A stretch of 64,000 nucleotides of DNA from Sympetrum striolatum. Lineage: Eukaryota > Arthropoda > Insecta > Odonata > Libellulidae. This document shows positions 1 to 12,950 of this stretch, one piece after another. Within the stretch, counting starts at the first letter, position 1, and every line of letters begins with the position of its first letter. Below the pieces are notes generated by a model. That model had not been told where the DNA came from. It was given only the letters and a program-made list of their open reading frames with translations, and searched no databases. Both the position numbers and the translations under genes were made by a program. The stretch is from the NCBI GenBank assembly GCA_947579665.1, contig OX388347.1, positions 22,684,562 through 22,748,561 of the forward strand. Direction: 5' to 3'.

Positions 1-2172
1 GGTCCCATCAAAGTGTACTCTCCCGCACAAAAATTTGTTATTTATAATGAAATATCATAAATTATTCCTCCTTTTAATTTTTGTTTAATTTAATATTGAC
101 CCCTTATAAATATGGATGCAATTACATTTAATGCAAACAACTCTTCCGGGCTCGAATTTTATCTAAATATTCATTGCTCTCATTTTTTTAAATTTGCATT
201 TGCAGTTGAAAAGCGTGCAGCGATGCAGTTCAGTGAATTCGGAATTGCTGTGCGAGCAGAGAGCTGTTCTTCAAACTACTCATTAATTTGAAAAATCAAA
301 TATGTAAGTACTCTTTTAATTATTTTTTCATTCGGCGAATTTTCGGTCACTTCGGAATAAAAATTTAGCAGGGTTTTCAAATAAACGTATATATCAATAA
401 CTCTGACCCCACCATAGGGTCTTACTTAAGAGAATAAAATGGATGGGAATATATTGTTTGTTTCTATGGGAACGTATGGATAGATGAATGAAGTGGTTAG
501 GCCCATGTTGGTCTCTCTTCTTCCTAATCTCGCATGTCGATTTCTTAGGAACAAATATTTGTTATAACGAATAAAGAGTACAGTGTGGGGAATCTTTGCA
601 ACTGAAGTTTGACAAAGAAGAAGCCGCTAAATCTGATGTGTCCAGGCTCGACTTTGCGGAAGGTTGCCACACTAAATAAGCAGAGCAATAATTGTAAACC
701 AAACTTGTCGGTTTAAAAAATTAATAGTCTATGGAAATTACCAAGTGTTTTACTTCTTTAGAGAAAACCCACGGTAGGGAAAATACCAACAGGGATGGTG
801 TGCGTAATGAACCGCAAAACACAGTAAAGAGATAGTGAATTATAGAGAAGATAGTGAATTTGAAATTAAACGTTCCAAAGGCAAATTTAAAATAGATATA
901 TATCAGAATAACAGAAATCAATTAACACTCAAACACTCAACATACTTAAATCCTAGATTATCTAACGAGTAAATTTCCCCGTCGAAAGAGAGAGAATTTA
1001 AATTAAAGTTGGTTACCTAAAATATATATTATCCTGATATGATATTGGATTGTTCCTTAGATATACGTTGATTTTAATGCATTTAAACTCTGACAATAAA
1101 TAAATGTACTTCTAGAACATACTCAAATTAACAATTAATTTTATCTAATAAACTATAATCAGACGAAAGTATCCCTTGAATAAGCTGCTGTTATAAGGGA
1201 AAACATTTTTCGTTAAACGCGTTTCTTCCAATTTTCCTTGAGATTAAGAGAGCGAGATGGGCCTGAAAATAGACGAGTACTCCATACCGAACCGAGCCGC
1301 CATCTTCCTTACCGCAAAATGGAATATCGTGGTGTACATATGTATGTATGGATATCGTGAAGAGAGAGAGCTTTCCTGCCCACGGTACTGTATGTTCGGC
1401 AAATTAGTTGGGACGAAATATGTTCGGACAGAAGACGCTCGGGAGCGATTTATTCGGTCATGTTCGAACGAACGACAGAGGAGGGAAACGAGATTCGGAG
1501 ATAGAGGGGGGAAAAGTCGACGAAAGGGTTGTGATAGGCGAAGGGTCGTTGTTTTCCCTTTCGAAATGAATGAGCCCCATTGACCGGATGCGATCTCTAA
1601 AGGGAAACCTAGTTTCATCCTCAAGATCTGTCCCCAGGGTCTCCCTCATCCTCTTTATCTCCTCCCTTTAATCCCTCCCTTCCTTTATCTCCAATCTTTT
1701 TCTCCCATTCCCTTGTTTACCTTATCCTTCGCCAAGGATTCCCTGTTTTCCTCTTTCCGTACTTCAATTTATTTCGGAAATTATTAACCAAACACATTAC
1801 CCATTCCCTTTCGCAATACTTCCTCGAGTTCTTTTTATTATATGCTTAACGACAGTTGGTAATTGCGCATTCTTTACTTCGGGATGAGCATAATACATGG
1901 GATAATCATGAGAAATACATCAGTGTTATTCAAACATGCTGGACAGGGATGGTATATGGCGGGTTTGATATTGGTGTTGAAGTGAAAGAAAGACGTAGAA
2001 ATTAGTGGGTAAACGTAATCGATGAGATCCCAATAGGAACTGCGTAACATGAGAAATAAAATGGATTGTGTAGAACAATTTAAGAATGCGCATGAAGAAA
2101 AAGATGTGTCAAGAGGATGGAAAAGTACGTAAGGCTGTTGGAATGACAAGCTATGTACTCTTTCTGGAAATA
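1..2172. other. gene-poor stretch, nothing recognised
   Basis: No open reading frame here resembles a known protein and no paired splice-site structure was recognised. About 1230-1680 is clearly richer in G and C than its surroundings and carries overlapping open frames on both strands (longest about 126 codons), as expected by chance in locally GC-richer DNA. Confidence 0.5.
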
Positions 2173-2180
2173 TCGTAGGG

Positions 2181-2389
2181 AAATAATCGGCAAACCGCGG
2201 CTCGCGAGCCACATGCTGCTCTTTGGCCCCTTGAGTGCGGCTCTTCGTTGTGACTGGTTTTCTCATTTATATCTTAAAAATGTAAGTAACTCCATTGTTT
2301 TAGTTTTAAAAATTTGGCTCCCAAGCGAAATTTTAAGCATCATACTGTTGATATTTAGCTCTGTTGACTAATGAGTTTGCCGATCACTG
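2181..2389. mobile_element. non-autonomous hAT-type element (MITE)
   Basis: The left end AAATAATCGGCAAAC and the reverse complement of the right end, CAGTGATCGGCAAAC, agree at 12 of 15 positions, so they form terminal inverted repeats of hAT style (CAG start). The flanks TCGTAGGG (2173-2180) and CCGTAGGG (2390-2397) match at 7 of 8 bases, the 8-bp target duplication expected of hAT transposition. The left interior has the GC-rich 'cggctcgcgagccacatg' type of sequence common in hAT MITEs. The element is about 209 bp with no coding capacity, so it would need a transposase supplied from elsewhere. The degraded left terminus suggests it is old. Confidence 0.75.
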
Positions 2390-2397
2390 CCGTAGGG

Positions 2398-3542
2398 TAT
2401 GCATGTACGTATTTAAATGCTTTTGAGTTTACTTATATATTACACTATTAAAAATTGGAATAAAGAGAATCGGTTAACACGCAATTTAGAGGATCAACCA
2501 CACAAATCAAGTAATGCATACGGCTATATATTGACCGTAAACCGAATCTTCCGCCTTGAGTTCCAAATTTAGGATTATTCATTGATAATGGGTCTCATAC
2601 AAAATAAGTAACCTTTTAACTTTGCAGATGGTAAGCAATGTATCAGAAATTTCGCTACTTAAAATATCATATATTGTTCACAATAACTTATTACATGGGT
2701 TGGAAGATATGGCCTATTTAGTCGACTCCGATTACAGTATTACAATAGCTTTCAAGTGTCACAATTTTCTCAAAATTAGGTTGGCATAGTTCATGCAATT
2801 CTCCTGAAAATTAAATTGTCAAACTATTTTAACTTAAACTAACTGATATTCATCGTAAAGCTCTGTTGATTCTTTTTCAATGCTGAAATGCCACTTCCTC
2901 TTTTGTTTGAAATGTCGGGCGTCACGTTGCACGGAGAATTTTTTTCAGATGTAACTCCAAGTGATTGATGAACTCTTTTGTGGAAAAGAAGAGAAGGGAT
3001 ATGCGCGTCATCTGGTTGCAAGTAGAGGCAGTTATGGAGCGTTCTTTTGTGCGGTCGATGCACTGTGGATGTACGCAATTAACTGCGCTCGGGAGAGCTG
3101 GGGAGGAATGGCAAAATGAGGAAGGAATGGAATCATCGCGAAAATTGAGTCAATCATACGCGACTGCGTGAGATTCCAACTTCGCTGATTCCTCTCTCGT
3201 GAAAGTTTCAAAAACCGAACCTGATTTTGTTTCCCGAATGGAAACGCGAACGAGCCTGCACGCAAGATAATGAATTACCGTTCAAGGATATCCTCCAATC
3301 AAAAGTCGTTTTAACACCCAATTAGTCGGGTTTTGGTTTCATTATTTCGTCATAAGGTCGCTGCAGATTGCAGATGTTTCTGGTACGTCCTCTGGTTTCA
3401 GACTGAGGTAAACTTTTTTATTAACACCTTATTTATCTAAAGAAGGAGTTGTTGTTGGTACACATCTCTTACGCTCATAGCACTGAAACATTAAACGTGA
3501 TAAAATAAATATTTTCAAGCGTAACTTGTTGGAAATTTCATA
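2398..3542. other. no gene or repeat recognised
   Basis: AT-rich DNA. Short open frames around 2839-3265 on both strands overlap in a slightly GC-richer patch and resemble no known protein. Confidence 0.45.
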
Positions 3543-3658
3543 TTAAAAACTTTTAATGACAAAGTCAAAAGATGTAACTTGTACAAATTCCACAAATATG
3601 AATTACATTGGAATTTGTACAAGTTATATCTTTTGACGTAGTCATTAAAAGTTTTTTA
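3543..3658. repeat. 50-bp near-perfect inverted repeat (hairpin)
   Basis: Arms at 3543-3592 and 3609-3658 are reverse complements with only about four mismatches and are separated by a 16-bp loop. The arms begin TTAAAAACTTTTAATGAC. Such a compact palindrome is typical of a small MITE or the remnant of a foldback element. No clear target duplication could be assigned and no second copy was seen in the window. There is no coding content. Confidence 0.8.
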
Positions 3659-4022
3659 TGGAACAAAATGTTTATAACAAGTGAGTATATTTGCTCAATG
3701 CACATGTCCATTGATTACTCATCACATCGAATTATACAGAAGTGTCGTTTTTTCCCGGAGAGGCAGCCAAGCGCTATGTGCTGCATGAAAAATCACCATT
3801 TTACACGAGCTAACGACACAAGTGTTGAGTTTGACCAAGTAGATCAAATCACATGGATTTCTACTTACGGAGAAATATATATTCACTCATGAAACTTCAG
3901 CAAGAGTTACGCTATTAAGCATTGAACTGGCTGAATTACTTGCGGGTGGATATGGCAACGTGTAATAAATTAAATAAAAAAGCATAAATAAGGTTGGATG
4001 CACTAGGTGAGAGAGTTTAGAC

Positions 4023-5442
4023 CAGTTTTTCCGAACGTGGATCCCACGCTCTACAGTGGGGTAATCGCAATGATTTTTATTGAATAATATCGTTTAATTA
4101 CGTCAAAAATATAGTAATAAAATTTCTAGACGTTTTTATATCTATTATTAAATTTAATGTTAATATTCTCGTAAAGTTTGTTCTTTTATCAACTTATTTA
4201 TGTAATCATACGTATAACCTGGATACGGAGCTGTTCGTAGTTCAATTGTTTCAATTTCCATCGTCATATAGTTATTCTTTTGTTTTACAAAACATTACGT
4301 CTCACCATTACTATAAAATAGTTAACTGGATGAGATGGGCAGTAGAAAATGTTTGCATGTATTGAAAATTTACTTTTTTCTTAAAATCTCATAACGATTA
4401 ATTCCTAAAGCCTATGCCCTAAAACTAAAGTGTTCTAAACTAGTTGTCGTATAGGCTTCATTCAGTGAATAATTTAATTTTCACTTTCTCCCTATACGTA
4501 GTATAGAGAAATTAATGTATTCGCAAAAAAATTCGACCTCCAGATTTCAACGGAAATAGATGTTTTGGGGCCCATAGAGTTCGTTTTCGCTATTTTCCCG
4601 AACATGTCTGTCTGTGTGTGTCCCAAACATGTCTGTCTGTGGTAAAGGCGTTTGTGGGCGCTCTATCTTAAAAAGCAATTATTCGATCATTTCATATTCC
4701 AAAATTCATATTTAGTATTTTCCTAACAATGCCAAGAGTTGATTAATTTTTTACGAATATCGCTTAACCGGAACTTGCGGTTTATCCGGAACAAAATTTT
4801 GTTTCTTAAATATCTCTCTCAGAATGCAATTTAGATATATACTATTATTTACCAATGTTATAGATGATGCACTTTACTACTACTTTTGTTTGAAACATTT
4901 TTTCGTAACACTGATTGTTTAGGAGTTATTCTTGAATAATGGTTAACCGGAAGTTTTTGTTTATCCAGAAATGGAAGGTTTTCATACATATCTCTGTCAG
5001 AATTCAATGTAGGTGTATACAATTAAGTACAAAATTTATAGATGATATACATTACTACAACCTTTGTTTGAAACATGTTTTCGCAACACTGATTTTTTAG
5101 AAGTCATTAGTGAATACTCGCTAACCGTAAGTTGCTTTTTATCCAAAAATTGTAGTATTTCTTAAATATCTCTGACAGAATGTGATGTATTTATATAAAA
5201 TGTTTGTACAAAAGTTAAAGATAAAGTATTTTACTACAACTTTTGTTTGAAACATTTTTCTGTAACACTCATTGTTTTGGAATTATTTATATATTACCGG
5301 AGTAGGCTTCTGTTTTCAATAAATATGGAGGAAGTCATGTGTTGGCCACATCAGATTTTTTAGTATTCTGAATTATGTGTATGTTTCAAGGGAGGCATAG
5401 TCATTTTAAAAAGGCTAACGAAAAATTGGATGGGAAACACTG
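4023..5442. mobile_element. hAT-type element with perfect 8-bp TSD, split by a nested insertion
   Basis: The left end begins CAGTTTTTCCGAACGTGG and the right end, reverse-complemented, begins CAGTGTTTCCCATCC, giving short CAGT.TTTCC terminal repeats of hAT type. Both sides are flanked by the identical octamer GTTTAGAC (4015-4022 and 5443-5450), which fits hAT transposition. A Helitron-like element occupies 4484-5355; without it the hAT element is about 550 bp and non-coding. The intact TSD shows the outer element inserted as a unit and the inner one arrived later. No transposase reading frame remains, so this is a non-autonomous or internally deleted copy. Confidence 0.85.
4484..5355 (+). mobile_element. 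Helitron-like non-autonomous element, copy A
   Basis: This copy starts with the hairpin CTTTCTCCCTATACGTAG...TATAGAGAAA and ends in GGCCACATCAGA. It shares its whole length, by eye, with the copies at 12.1 and 59.6 kb. Three internal units begin near 4762, 4941 and 5120 (motif TTAACCGGAAGTT) with a period of about 179 bp. Read on the minus strand it starts TCTGATG and sits between a host A and a host T with no duplication. It lies wholly inside the hAT element at 4023-5442. It has no open reading frame. The Helitron/Helentron (DINE-1/HINE) assignment is inferred from architecture; the usual CTRR 3' end is absent. Confidence 0.6.
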
Positions 5443-5450
5443 GTTTAGAC

Positions 5451-7837
5451 TATATTTCGGGAGTTGAAATTGGAACAATTTGGTTTACCACTTCCGATTC
5501 ATCGTTTCAATTCTGAAATAGAATCCCTTTCGCGTCACTCATCCAACCCAATCTCCAACTATGTCCAAACTCGTCAAACCCTGTGTACACATTGCAGCAA
5601 GTCCAATCAGACAAATCTTACGATTAATCGTTCGATGCAAGCCAGTCACACAATTCTCCCGGCTTCTTTCCACAGAAATAAATCCAGCTGCAGCAATATT
5701 GATCGAAACCAAGTTTTGATTACGGGACAAAATTTCAGAAGCAGTTTCGATGAATCTTTCAATTCCACGCGAGGCGAGTTCGATTTAAATTATAAAACTG
5801 GATCAAATGATTACAGAGGTGGTCCCAGAGGGGGCATTATGGGAAATTCGTACGGCGAAGGAACGAATTTTACCGCTCTAGCAATCGCCGAGTCTTGCTT
5901 ACCTTCTATAAATATTTCAACGGAAAAGGTTATTTTCAAGAGCGTTCGGTTGGTATTTTTCCAATGACTTTGGCGAGTAGGGTCAACAGCCCAAGGCTGC
6001 TTACTCTTGGGTCCCTCCAATTCCCTCTGTTAACGTAGCACAAGATCCCATACAGCCATTTTCTTTTCTGTGTGGGAAACAAGGCCCTTGCGAGATGCAA
6101 TTATTGAGGCCGTGTTTTCTCAAGAAATGCACATTTTTTCGGCATTAATATTTTCTCCTCTATCACGAATTCAGTAGTTCTGCCACAAAGATACAAGTGC
6201 CACGGGGAATATAGATGGGCTAGACGAGGCGAATGTTAGACCAAACATCTTGGAACACGAAATGTAAAGGATGAAATAAATGAAAAGCGTAGTTGATAAT
6301 GAATACACGTAGCCTCGACTTATTACTTCCCTAGTCTTTCGAGCTAAGTTTCGTTCCAGTAATTTTTTTTTACTTTTTAATTCCTTATATGTATGCATTT
6401 TTTAAATATTGTATGATGGCCAAATATATATGCATGATGAGTAGTCAAAATTATACACGCCGAGGAAAACATTCCAATTTCTTTGCATTCGATTTAACGA
6501 CTTTTGCAAGAGTTAATATATTACGAAAAACAGTAGAAAATAGTAGAAAACAAATGCTAAATTCAGGAAAATAACACATTTTAAGGCTGAATATTTTAAA
6601 TGAAACATAACAGAGGTAATATTATACAGTCTTCTTTCAATTAGCAGTAGGATTCTTCTCCGTTCCATTTTCCATTAAATTATCTCTTTCTCACTTTTTT
6701 ATACAAATATCTCGAAAGTCGTTTGAATTTTTTACCTGACTGGCACAATATACAGGTTGCATACCCTATATTCTATGTTGGTTATGGTTCTATATTTAGT
6801 TTTTTCTAAGCTCATGTAATCTCAGAATTTTAGCAGTTTTAGAAAAATTAAAGAATTGGAAATACTCCGTGGAATTCTCTTCATGGTGAACACTATAGCT
6901 CGGTTCTATCAAGTTAAAGCTAAAGTAGTCGATTTTCAAACAGATTTTAAACATACAAAATGTTTTCGTATGAAAAACAGTTTTGTAAAATGCAAGCAAA
7001 TTCGATGGAATAGTTAATAGTCATGATTTTTCAAGTAAGTCTAGTGAACTACAAGTAAATATTTAGAGTGATTCCGCAAAATTACTGCAATCCTGTATTT
7101 TTTTATATTCTTGATATTTCACGTATATGTACAACCTCGTTACATGTTGTTGTATACTGTTGCAACAAATGTATATAAAGTTGAGTAAATATATATATAT
7201 ATATATACTTGTGAGATCGAAATGTTCTGGGAATTTTAACGTTTATTAATTTTTCATCAATGGCGGTCTTCCTAAGACAGTATCTGATAAGAATATAGTA
7301 ATACTGAAAGGAGAGGATGGTCAAGAAAATAAATCTGGTGACTAACATTTAAAAGACAAAGGTTTTATCAAATTAGAAAGAATGAAAGAGAAGAGATTTG
7401 AAACGTAAAGGAATAACAAATAAATGAGGAAGAGTTCCCTGTAGCTATGAAAATAAACGCCTGCATTTGTGTTTAACAGTTCATCTTCGCATGCCAATCT
7501 TTCATCTATCCAAAGAGATGAGGATGGATCCCTAACGGCAGCACGTAAGCCAAGGGGAAAGAAAAGGATTTATATTGGGAAGAACACTGCGCCCCTTTGG
7601 GTCGTCTAGGCCTAGATTACCGGGGGCCTACAACGCTAAATAATAAGGAGAGAACATCCCGAAAGTAAGAACAGCTCCCCTTCCATCCGACCCCCCTCCG
7701 CGTGGAAACTTTATTAACTGACCGTGGACGGAACAAGGGGAGTGTGGTTTCGTTCGTTGGATAAGCACTCTTCCCTCGACATTGCCTGCCCAGGGGCAGC
7801 ATTAACCACCACTCTTAATTGTTTACTCTTTTGGCTT
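5451..7837. other. no gene recognised; one 167-codon open frame
   Basis: The longest open frame (5464-5967, plus strand) starts just after the hAT target duplication. Its translation is rich in Ser and Asn with one Gly-rich patch and no domain I know. It is probably a chance frame in a locally GC-richer patch, but an unrecognised exon cannot be excluded. The rest is AT-rich and featureless apart from an AT dinucleotide run. Confidence 0.4.
7189..7207. repeat. (AT)n microsatellite
   Basis: An uninterrupted run of about nine AT units. Confidence 0.9.
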
Positions 7838-8168
7838 ACATGTGAGCAATATCGGTGTAGATTACTGTTGCGCAATACTAAATCATAGCAACAATGCAAA
7901 CAAATTTGTGAATGGACGATTAACATCATTCGGCAATCAGCAACAACAATCGACATCTCTCGACAATCAGTATCTTCTACAATCAATTCCAATCGGCAAT
8001 TCAGTTTCAATCATGTCTATCAGTGGATTATTGATTGATGTATCAAATACAACAATGCAAACACATTTGTAATTTAACATCAATCAACAACAATCATAGT
8101 AACAATCAATTCCGATCAACATTTCGATTCAATCGTGTCTATCATAGCATTACTAACTAATGTATCAA
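7838..8168. repeat. imperfect tandem duplication, about 150-160 bp unit
   Basis: The motif ACAATGCAAACA.ATTTGT occurs near 7891 and 8052. A CAACAACAATC block followed by CAATTCC.ATC..CA and TCAATC.TGTCTATCA repeats in the same order in both halves, ending each time in ATGTATCAA. Many CAATCA words give it a satellite-like look. It is non-coding. Confidence 0.5.
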
Positions 8169-11100
8169 TTAATCCAATGAGTTACTGAAGAGGAAGGCAG
8201 AGTTAGAGGAACAGAGAGGTTTATATAAATATACATGGATACCTTTGAAGCGGAAACTACACGGCGAGATAAAAGTATAAAAAAGTATTGTAAATAAACT
8301 CGGTCTTTGGCGTGCTAATATCAAAACAGTTTCGTGTGTTTGTTCTTCACTGCCACATACAGGAGGGTAATCAACTAATCTCCGTTTGATTACTGTCTGA
8401 ACTCGGTCCCTGCTGTATCCTTTACCACCAATAAATAAGGATGGATGAATTTCTATATAATACCTTTTTAGACGCAGTTGGAATAGCCGCTTAACCACGT
8501 CAAGCTAAAGAAAATATTAATCAGTAATATTGAATGGTTTTTATGAAAATTATTGTAGTTTTAAGTATAAAATAAAATATTTAAGATAATTAAAGGAGAA
8601 AATTGCATTTACTGGAGGAGATAAATGAAGAGTTTTTCTTATGGAGAGCTAAAATCTACATGAACCAACCTGTAATTTGGTCTAATCAATGTTCGAGTGT
8701 TATAATTTAAAATATCCAAGACAGCCAGACAAGATGCCAGTGACTTCATTAACTGCAAAACTATAGTATTCTCAAATGATGAAAACTTAATAACTCGAGA
8801 TAATGAAGATTGGATTAAAAATGGCTTTACATTAGAATAAAAACGTTACATTTGTAACAGGAACATCAAGAATTCAGATGAAAGGATATGCTATCAAAGT
8901 ACACAAGAATTATTAAAATCAAAAGAAGGAAATTGGAAAAGCCAAAATAATTCAAGAAATAACACGAAAAGACAGAACGTGTAGAGTAGATTTAGAGAAA
9001 CGGTAAAGCATGATTTACTAAAATAATTTCGAAGATAATAAAAAACTATCCAGGCATACATTTCAAGTAAATAAATAAAGCAGAAGGAGAGATGAAGGTA
9101 AGAGGATGCGGAGATAAAAAATTATGCAGAAACTGTAGAAAGGTGAATCTCGAAGAATTTTAGTCAAAAGAAGAATAATACAAGAAGGAAATAAGAAACG
9201 GAGTAGAAATGAAAATAAACGAGAGGAATGTTGTGTGAGGAACACTTCCGGGAATTTTCGGAATTTCACTGTAAAACTTACGTGCAAAATTATTAGTCCT
9301 AATGATTAACGTTTTTGGCAATTTTTAAAATTCCATCCGAATTAAATGCACCCTGCAGAAAATCGACTAACCGAGCATTTAATGTTTTTCGGATATTGTA
9401 ATGGCTTTTGTCGGATTAGAAGGTCCATTTTTGCAACTGATACCTTTCTTGTAAAACAACACTTAAACTTAAGTGCAATTTTAAAACTTACAATAAATGC
9501 AATCCACGATTGGTGATCACTTTCAATTGAGAATTCTACCTTCTAAAATTAGTCAATTACTTCCAACCTTTACATAAATCAAAAAGGTGGCCAAATACCT
9601 TATCTAATGTTGCGCTCTATCAAGGAATTTCAGATATGTTCGATGAAAAACTAAAAAAAAAATAATAACTTCTTTTAAATGGGATACATTTTTGTGTTAA
9701 AATTACATTAAGAAACGGGTAAATAACCCAAACGCATTCAATTACGCTCTCGAATGTGTAAGATTGTTTCTTGACAGCTTAATTTCGTTATAAATTCATA
9801 CACCTTTATCCTTATTTTCACTTGCGAAAATTTTCTGAGCTTACAATACCGTTGCGATGCAACCAATAACAGCAATCGATGTGTGCAGTAGCACATATTA
9901 GAAAATAAGTTAACGATATGCTATGTACAGGGAGCTTATTTATTTTAATTTTAGGATATACCATTTTGTTCTGCTATTTACGGAGATGATCTTCTGCTTT
10001 GTCTTGTTGTTACTATGGTGAAATGAAAAAAAATAATGCGCGACAGCTGTAGCTCATGGAACACCATAAATAAGACGTTACAGAAATAAAAAAATCTAAG
10101 TTCCATATAGAATTTTTATTTCAAATTTAATTTAATAATAAACAAATATTCTATCAAATAATTAGAGATAAAAAATCCCGTGTGAAACCTGCAAAGTTTT
10201 ACTATTGTAACATGTTAGCTATTTTACCCTTTTCCAAGTATGTAGATATATATATATTTTGCTGCTTAAGGACATATTTTCAATAAAATCATTGCTAAGA
10301 TGGTTGACGTTCGGTATGATTTCCCGATAAAAATTTTGAACGATTGTACGTATCTCATTTGCTATTTACTGTAGCAATTTTATGTTTGTAAGTCCCGAAT
10401 CCTGGACTACTGCCGGAAAAACGGAATCAAGAAATCCCCTTGGCAACGTTAATCTCCGGGTACACGACGAAGAAGCTGGAGCAAGACAAGGCTGAAAGTG
10501 AACTTCAATAAAACAAAGTACACGTTCGGCTGTGGCCTTTCTCCGAGGAAGAATCGTGGGGTCAGGAAACGGCCCAAAGAGAGAGGGGACTCGCGAATGC
10601 AATTAGACTGCAGGAGGAGCAGTGCGTGTCGGTGTGGGGGAGTGCCTTGGGAGTTTGGGCAATTTCCGAGGGGAGGGATGAAAGAGTAGTTTAGGAACAG
10701 ATGTAGGGGTCGGCAGGGAGGGGTTTTAGCACGCCAAAGGAACTGTACGCGCCTGTTTGATGGTCGAGGCTTGGTTTAAGGGTATATACTCAGGGATCAA
10801 GGGATACGTATAATGTTTTGGGGCGATCTGCTGAGTCGTGGACGAGGAAATTTAAAGCCGGCGTTTGTTGTTCCTCGTTTCGGGCGCTTTTTGGATCGTC
10901 ATTTTTCTTCCGAGAATTTGCCGTTGGCACTTGGATTCTTCGTTATCGTTGATTGATGTATTTGACGCCGCGAAGTAACCAAAGTCAAGTAGCCTCTTCA
11001 CTATTTTTTCATAATTTTCTTAGAGTAATTGAACTCTTCACTCCTCTCCATATGGAATCTGCAAACATTTCTCTTTTTTTCAACAAACGCTTTTGGCGTC

Positions 11101-11990
11101 AACAAAGTTTCATTTGAAATCAACAAGCAACTGATTTCAACGGACTACATCATCATCAGGTGAATATTTTGTTGGAAAGACGGCCGAGGGTTGGAATTTA
11201 AGTAGCGCACTAAAACTCGTGCAGAGAGATCCTCCAATTACGAGATGCTCCTGTTCCAAACATTTTATTCCGCACATTTCCAAAAAACGAACGCCAGTAC
11301 CTATACCCTAAAATCTCGTAATAACGCAATTTTACCCTACCAAGGGGAATCGACTCTAAATGCGGAAAAACGTAAGATGCGAAAAACAGTGGGTGTAGTT
11401 ACTGTAGTTGAGATCTCAAAATTTCAACCTAAGAGACGGGAAAATGAGAGACACTAAGAACCAACACATTAGATCTGGATTTCACTGTGTTCCAAAAACT
11501 TTGGTGGAATGTATTTAGTGTGAATTCTTTGTGAATATGAGCAAAATTCCACGAAGTCAGGCTTGGCCACATTAGTTTCATTTTACTCTGCAACCTGAAG
11601 AACCATTCTCAGGCATTTCTCAATTATTTGAAGATTTTGTTACTCAATTTTACAGCGATTAGTTTAATAAGCAAAGGAACTGGATACGAAAATTATGGAA
11701 TGTAAATTATAGAATACTAAATTTAAATTCTAAGACTGAAGCAAAATTTGTCGTTGTAGCCTCGACAGGATCATCTTTTTAGCATAAGCAAAATTAAACA
11801 CAATAGGATATAAAATAACATTCGTTAGTAAAATAAAATTTTATTTTGGACTCACAAAATTAAAAGATTAGTTTCTTAAGAACAATTAATAAGAGTGAAA
11901 CTTTTCGCCACAAAAACTCAAATACTGGAAGAAACAAGTGCTGATGAACTTAACTTGGTGTCCAAGGCATGCCTGTACAGCGGATATTGA
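8169..11990. other. AT-rich stretch without recognisable gene
   Basis: About 10.36-10.95 kb is GC-richer with short overlapping open frames that match nothing known. On the minus strand at 11134-11159 there is a CTGATGA...GAAAT motif followed by TTGTTGA-rich sequence, recalling the stem-loops of the foldback elements elsewhere in the window but with a poor stem. No other feature was seen. Confidence 0.4.
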
Positions 11991-12950
11991 ATGCAGTTCC
12001 GTGACAACTCAGAGTACGACAACTCAGAGTGCGTCAACTCATCGAACCCGACAACTTACCACGTGACAACTCACCCTGTCCATCACCCAGCCCATCGTGC
12101 GATTTGTTTATTGTTTTCTCCCTATACGCAGAATAGAGAAAGTATTGTATTCGCGAAAAATTCGACCTTCAGATTTCAATGGAAATAGATGTTTTGGGGC
12201 CCATAGAGTTCGTTTTAGCTATTTTCCCGAACATGTCTGTCTGTGTGTTTGTGTGTGTGTCTGTGTGTGGTAAAAATGTTTGTGGGCGCTCTATCTTAAA
12301 TAGTAATTATCCGATCACTTCCAAAATTCATATTTAGTATTTTCCCAACAATGCCAAGAGTTTATTAGTTATTGATGAATATCGCTTAACCAGAAGTTGC
12401 GGTTTATCCGGAACAAAATTTTTGTTTCTTAAATATCTCTCTCAGAATGCAAAGAAGGTTTATACAATTTCTACAAAAGTTGTAGATAATGTACTTTACT
12501 ACAACTTTTGTATGAAACATTTTTGCGTAACACTGATTGTTTATGAGTTATTCTTGAATAATGGTTAACCGGAAGTTGTTGTTTATCCAGAAATGGAAGT
12601 TTTTCATACATATCTTTTTCAGAATTCAATGTAGGTACATACATTTACACATAAAAGTTGCAGATAATGCACATTACTACAATTTTTGTTCGAAACATTT
12701 TTCATTATCAATAAATTATTAACTAGTTTAGTTATTAACTGCTAAAAAAACAACCACTCAATTGTTTTAACGTTCAAAATTTGATATTATTTCAATCGTC
12801 GTAGCGATCTATTGTTTGCGCAATGAGCTGTCGCACGATCAGTTTTCGCGCGGTGAGTTGTCGGGTCCGATGAGTTGTCGCTCTCTGAGTTTCTTACTAT
12901 GAGTTGCCGTACTCTGAGTTGTTGCTCCCTAAGTTGCCGCGTCACCATTG
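11991..12950. repeat. long palindromic element built of CGACAACTCA-type units, interrupted by Helitron-like copy B
   Basis: The left arm (about 11991-12107) carries about five variants of GACAACTCA spaced 14-20 bp apart. The right arm (about 12812-12945) carries about eight variants of the reverse complement TGAGTTGTCG. Longer words are shared in inverted order, for example ACAACTCAGAGTACG and CTCATCG.ACCCGACAACT. The two arms flank Helitron-like copy B. This looks like one foldback element whose centre was entered by copy B. Its family is unknown to me and it encodes no protein. Confidence 0.65.
12114..12702 (+). mobile_element. Helitron-like non-autonomous element, copy B (truncated)
   Basis: It begins TTTTCTCCCTATACGCAG and follows copy A closely through the TTTTGGGGCCCATAGAG and TGTCTGTCTGTGTG segments. 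It holds two internal units (near 12384 and 12563, spacing 179 bp). Similarity to A and D ends near 12702, before the GGAGAAAG and CATCAGA end is reached, so that end has been lost or replaced. It lies between the two arms of the CAACTCA palindrome. Confidence 0.55.

Noticed and set aside
5464..5967. 167-codon open frame as a gene
   Set aside because: No domain, no signal, no plausible splice partner recognised; it starts directly at a transposon boundary in GC-richer DNA.
7838..8168. CRISPR-like spaced repeats
   Set aside because: The repeats are long, imperfect and without uniform spacers, and the genome is eukaryotic.
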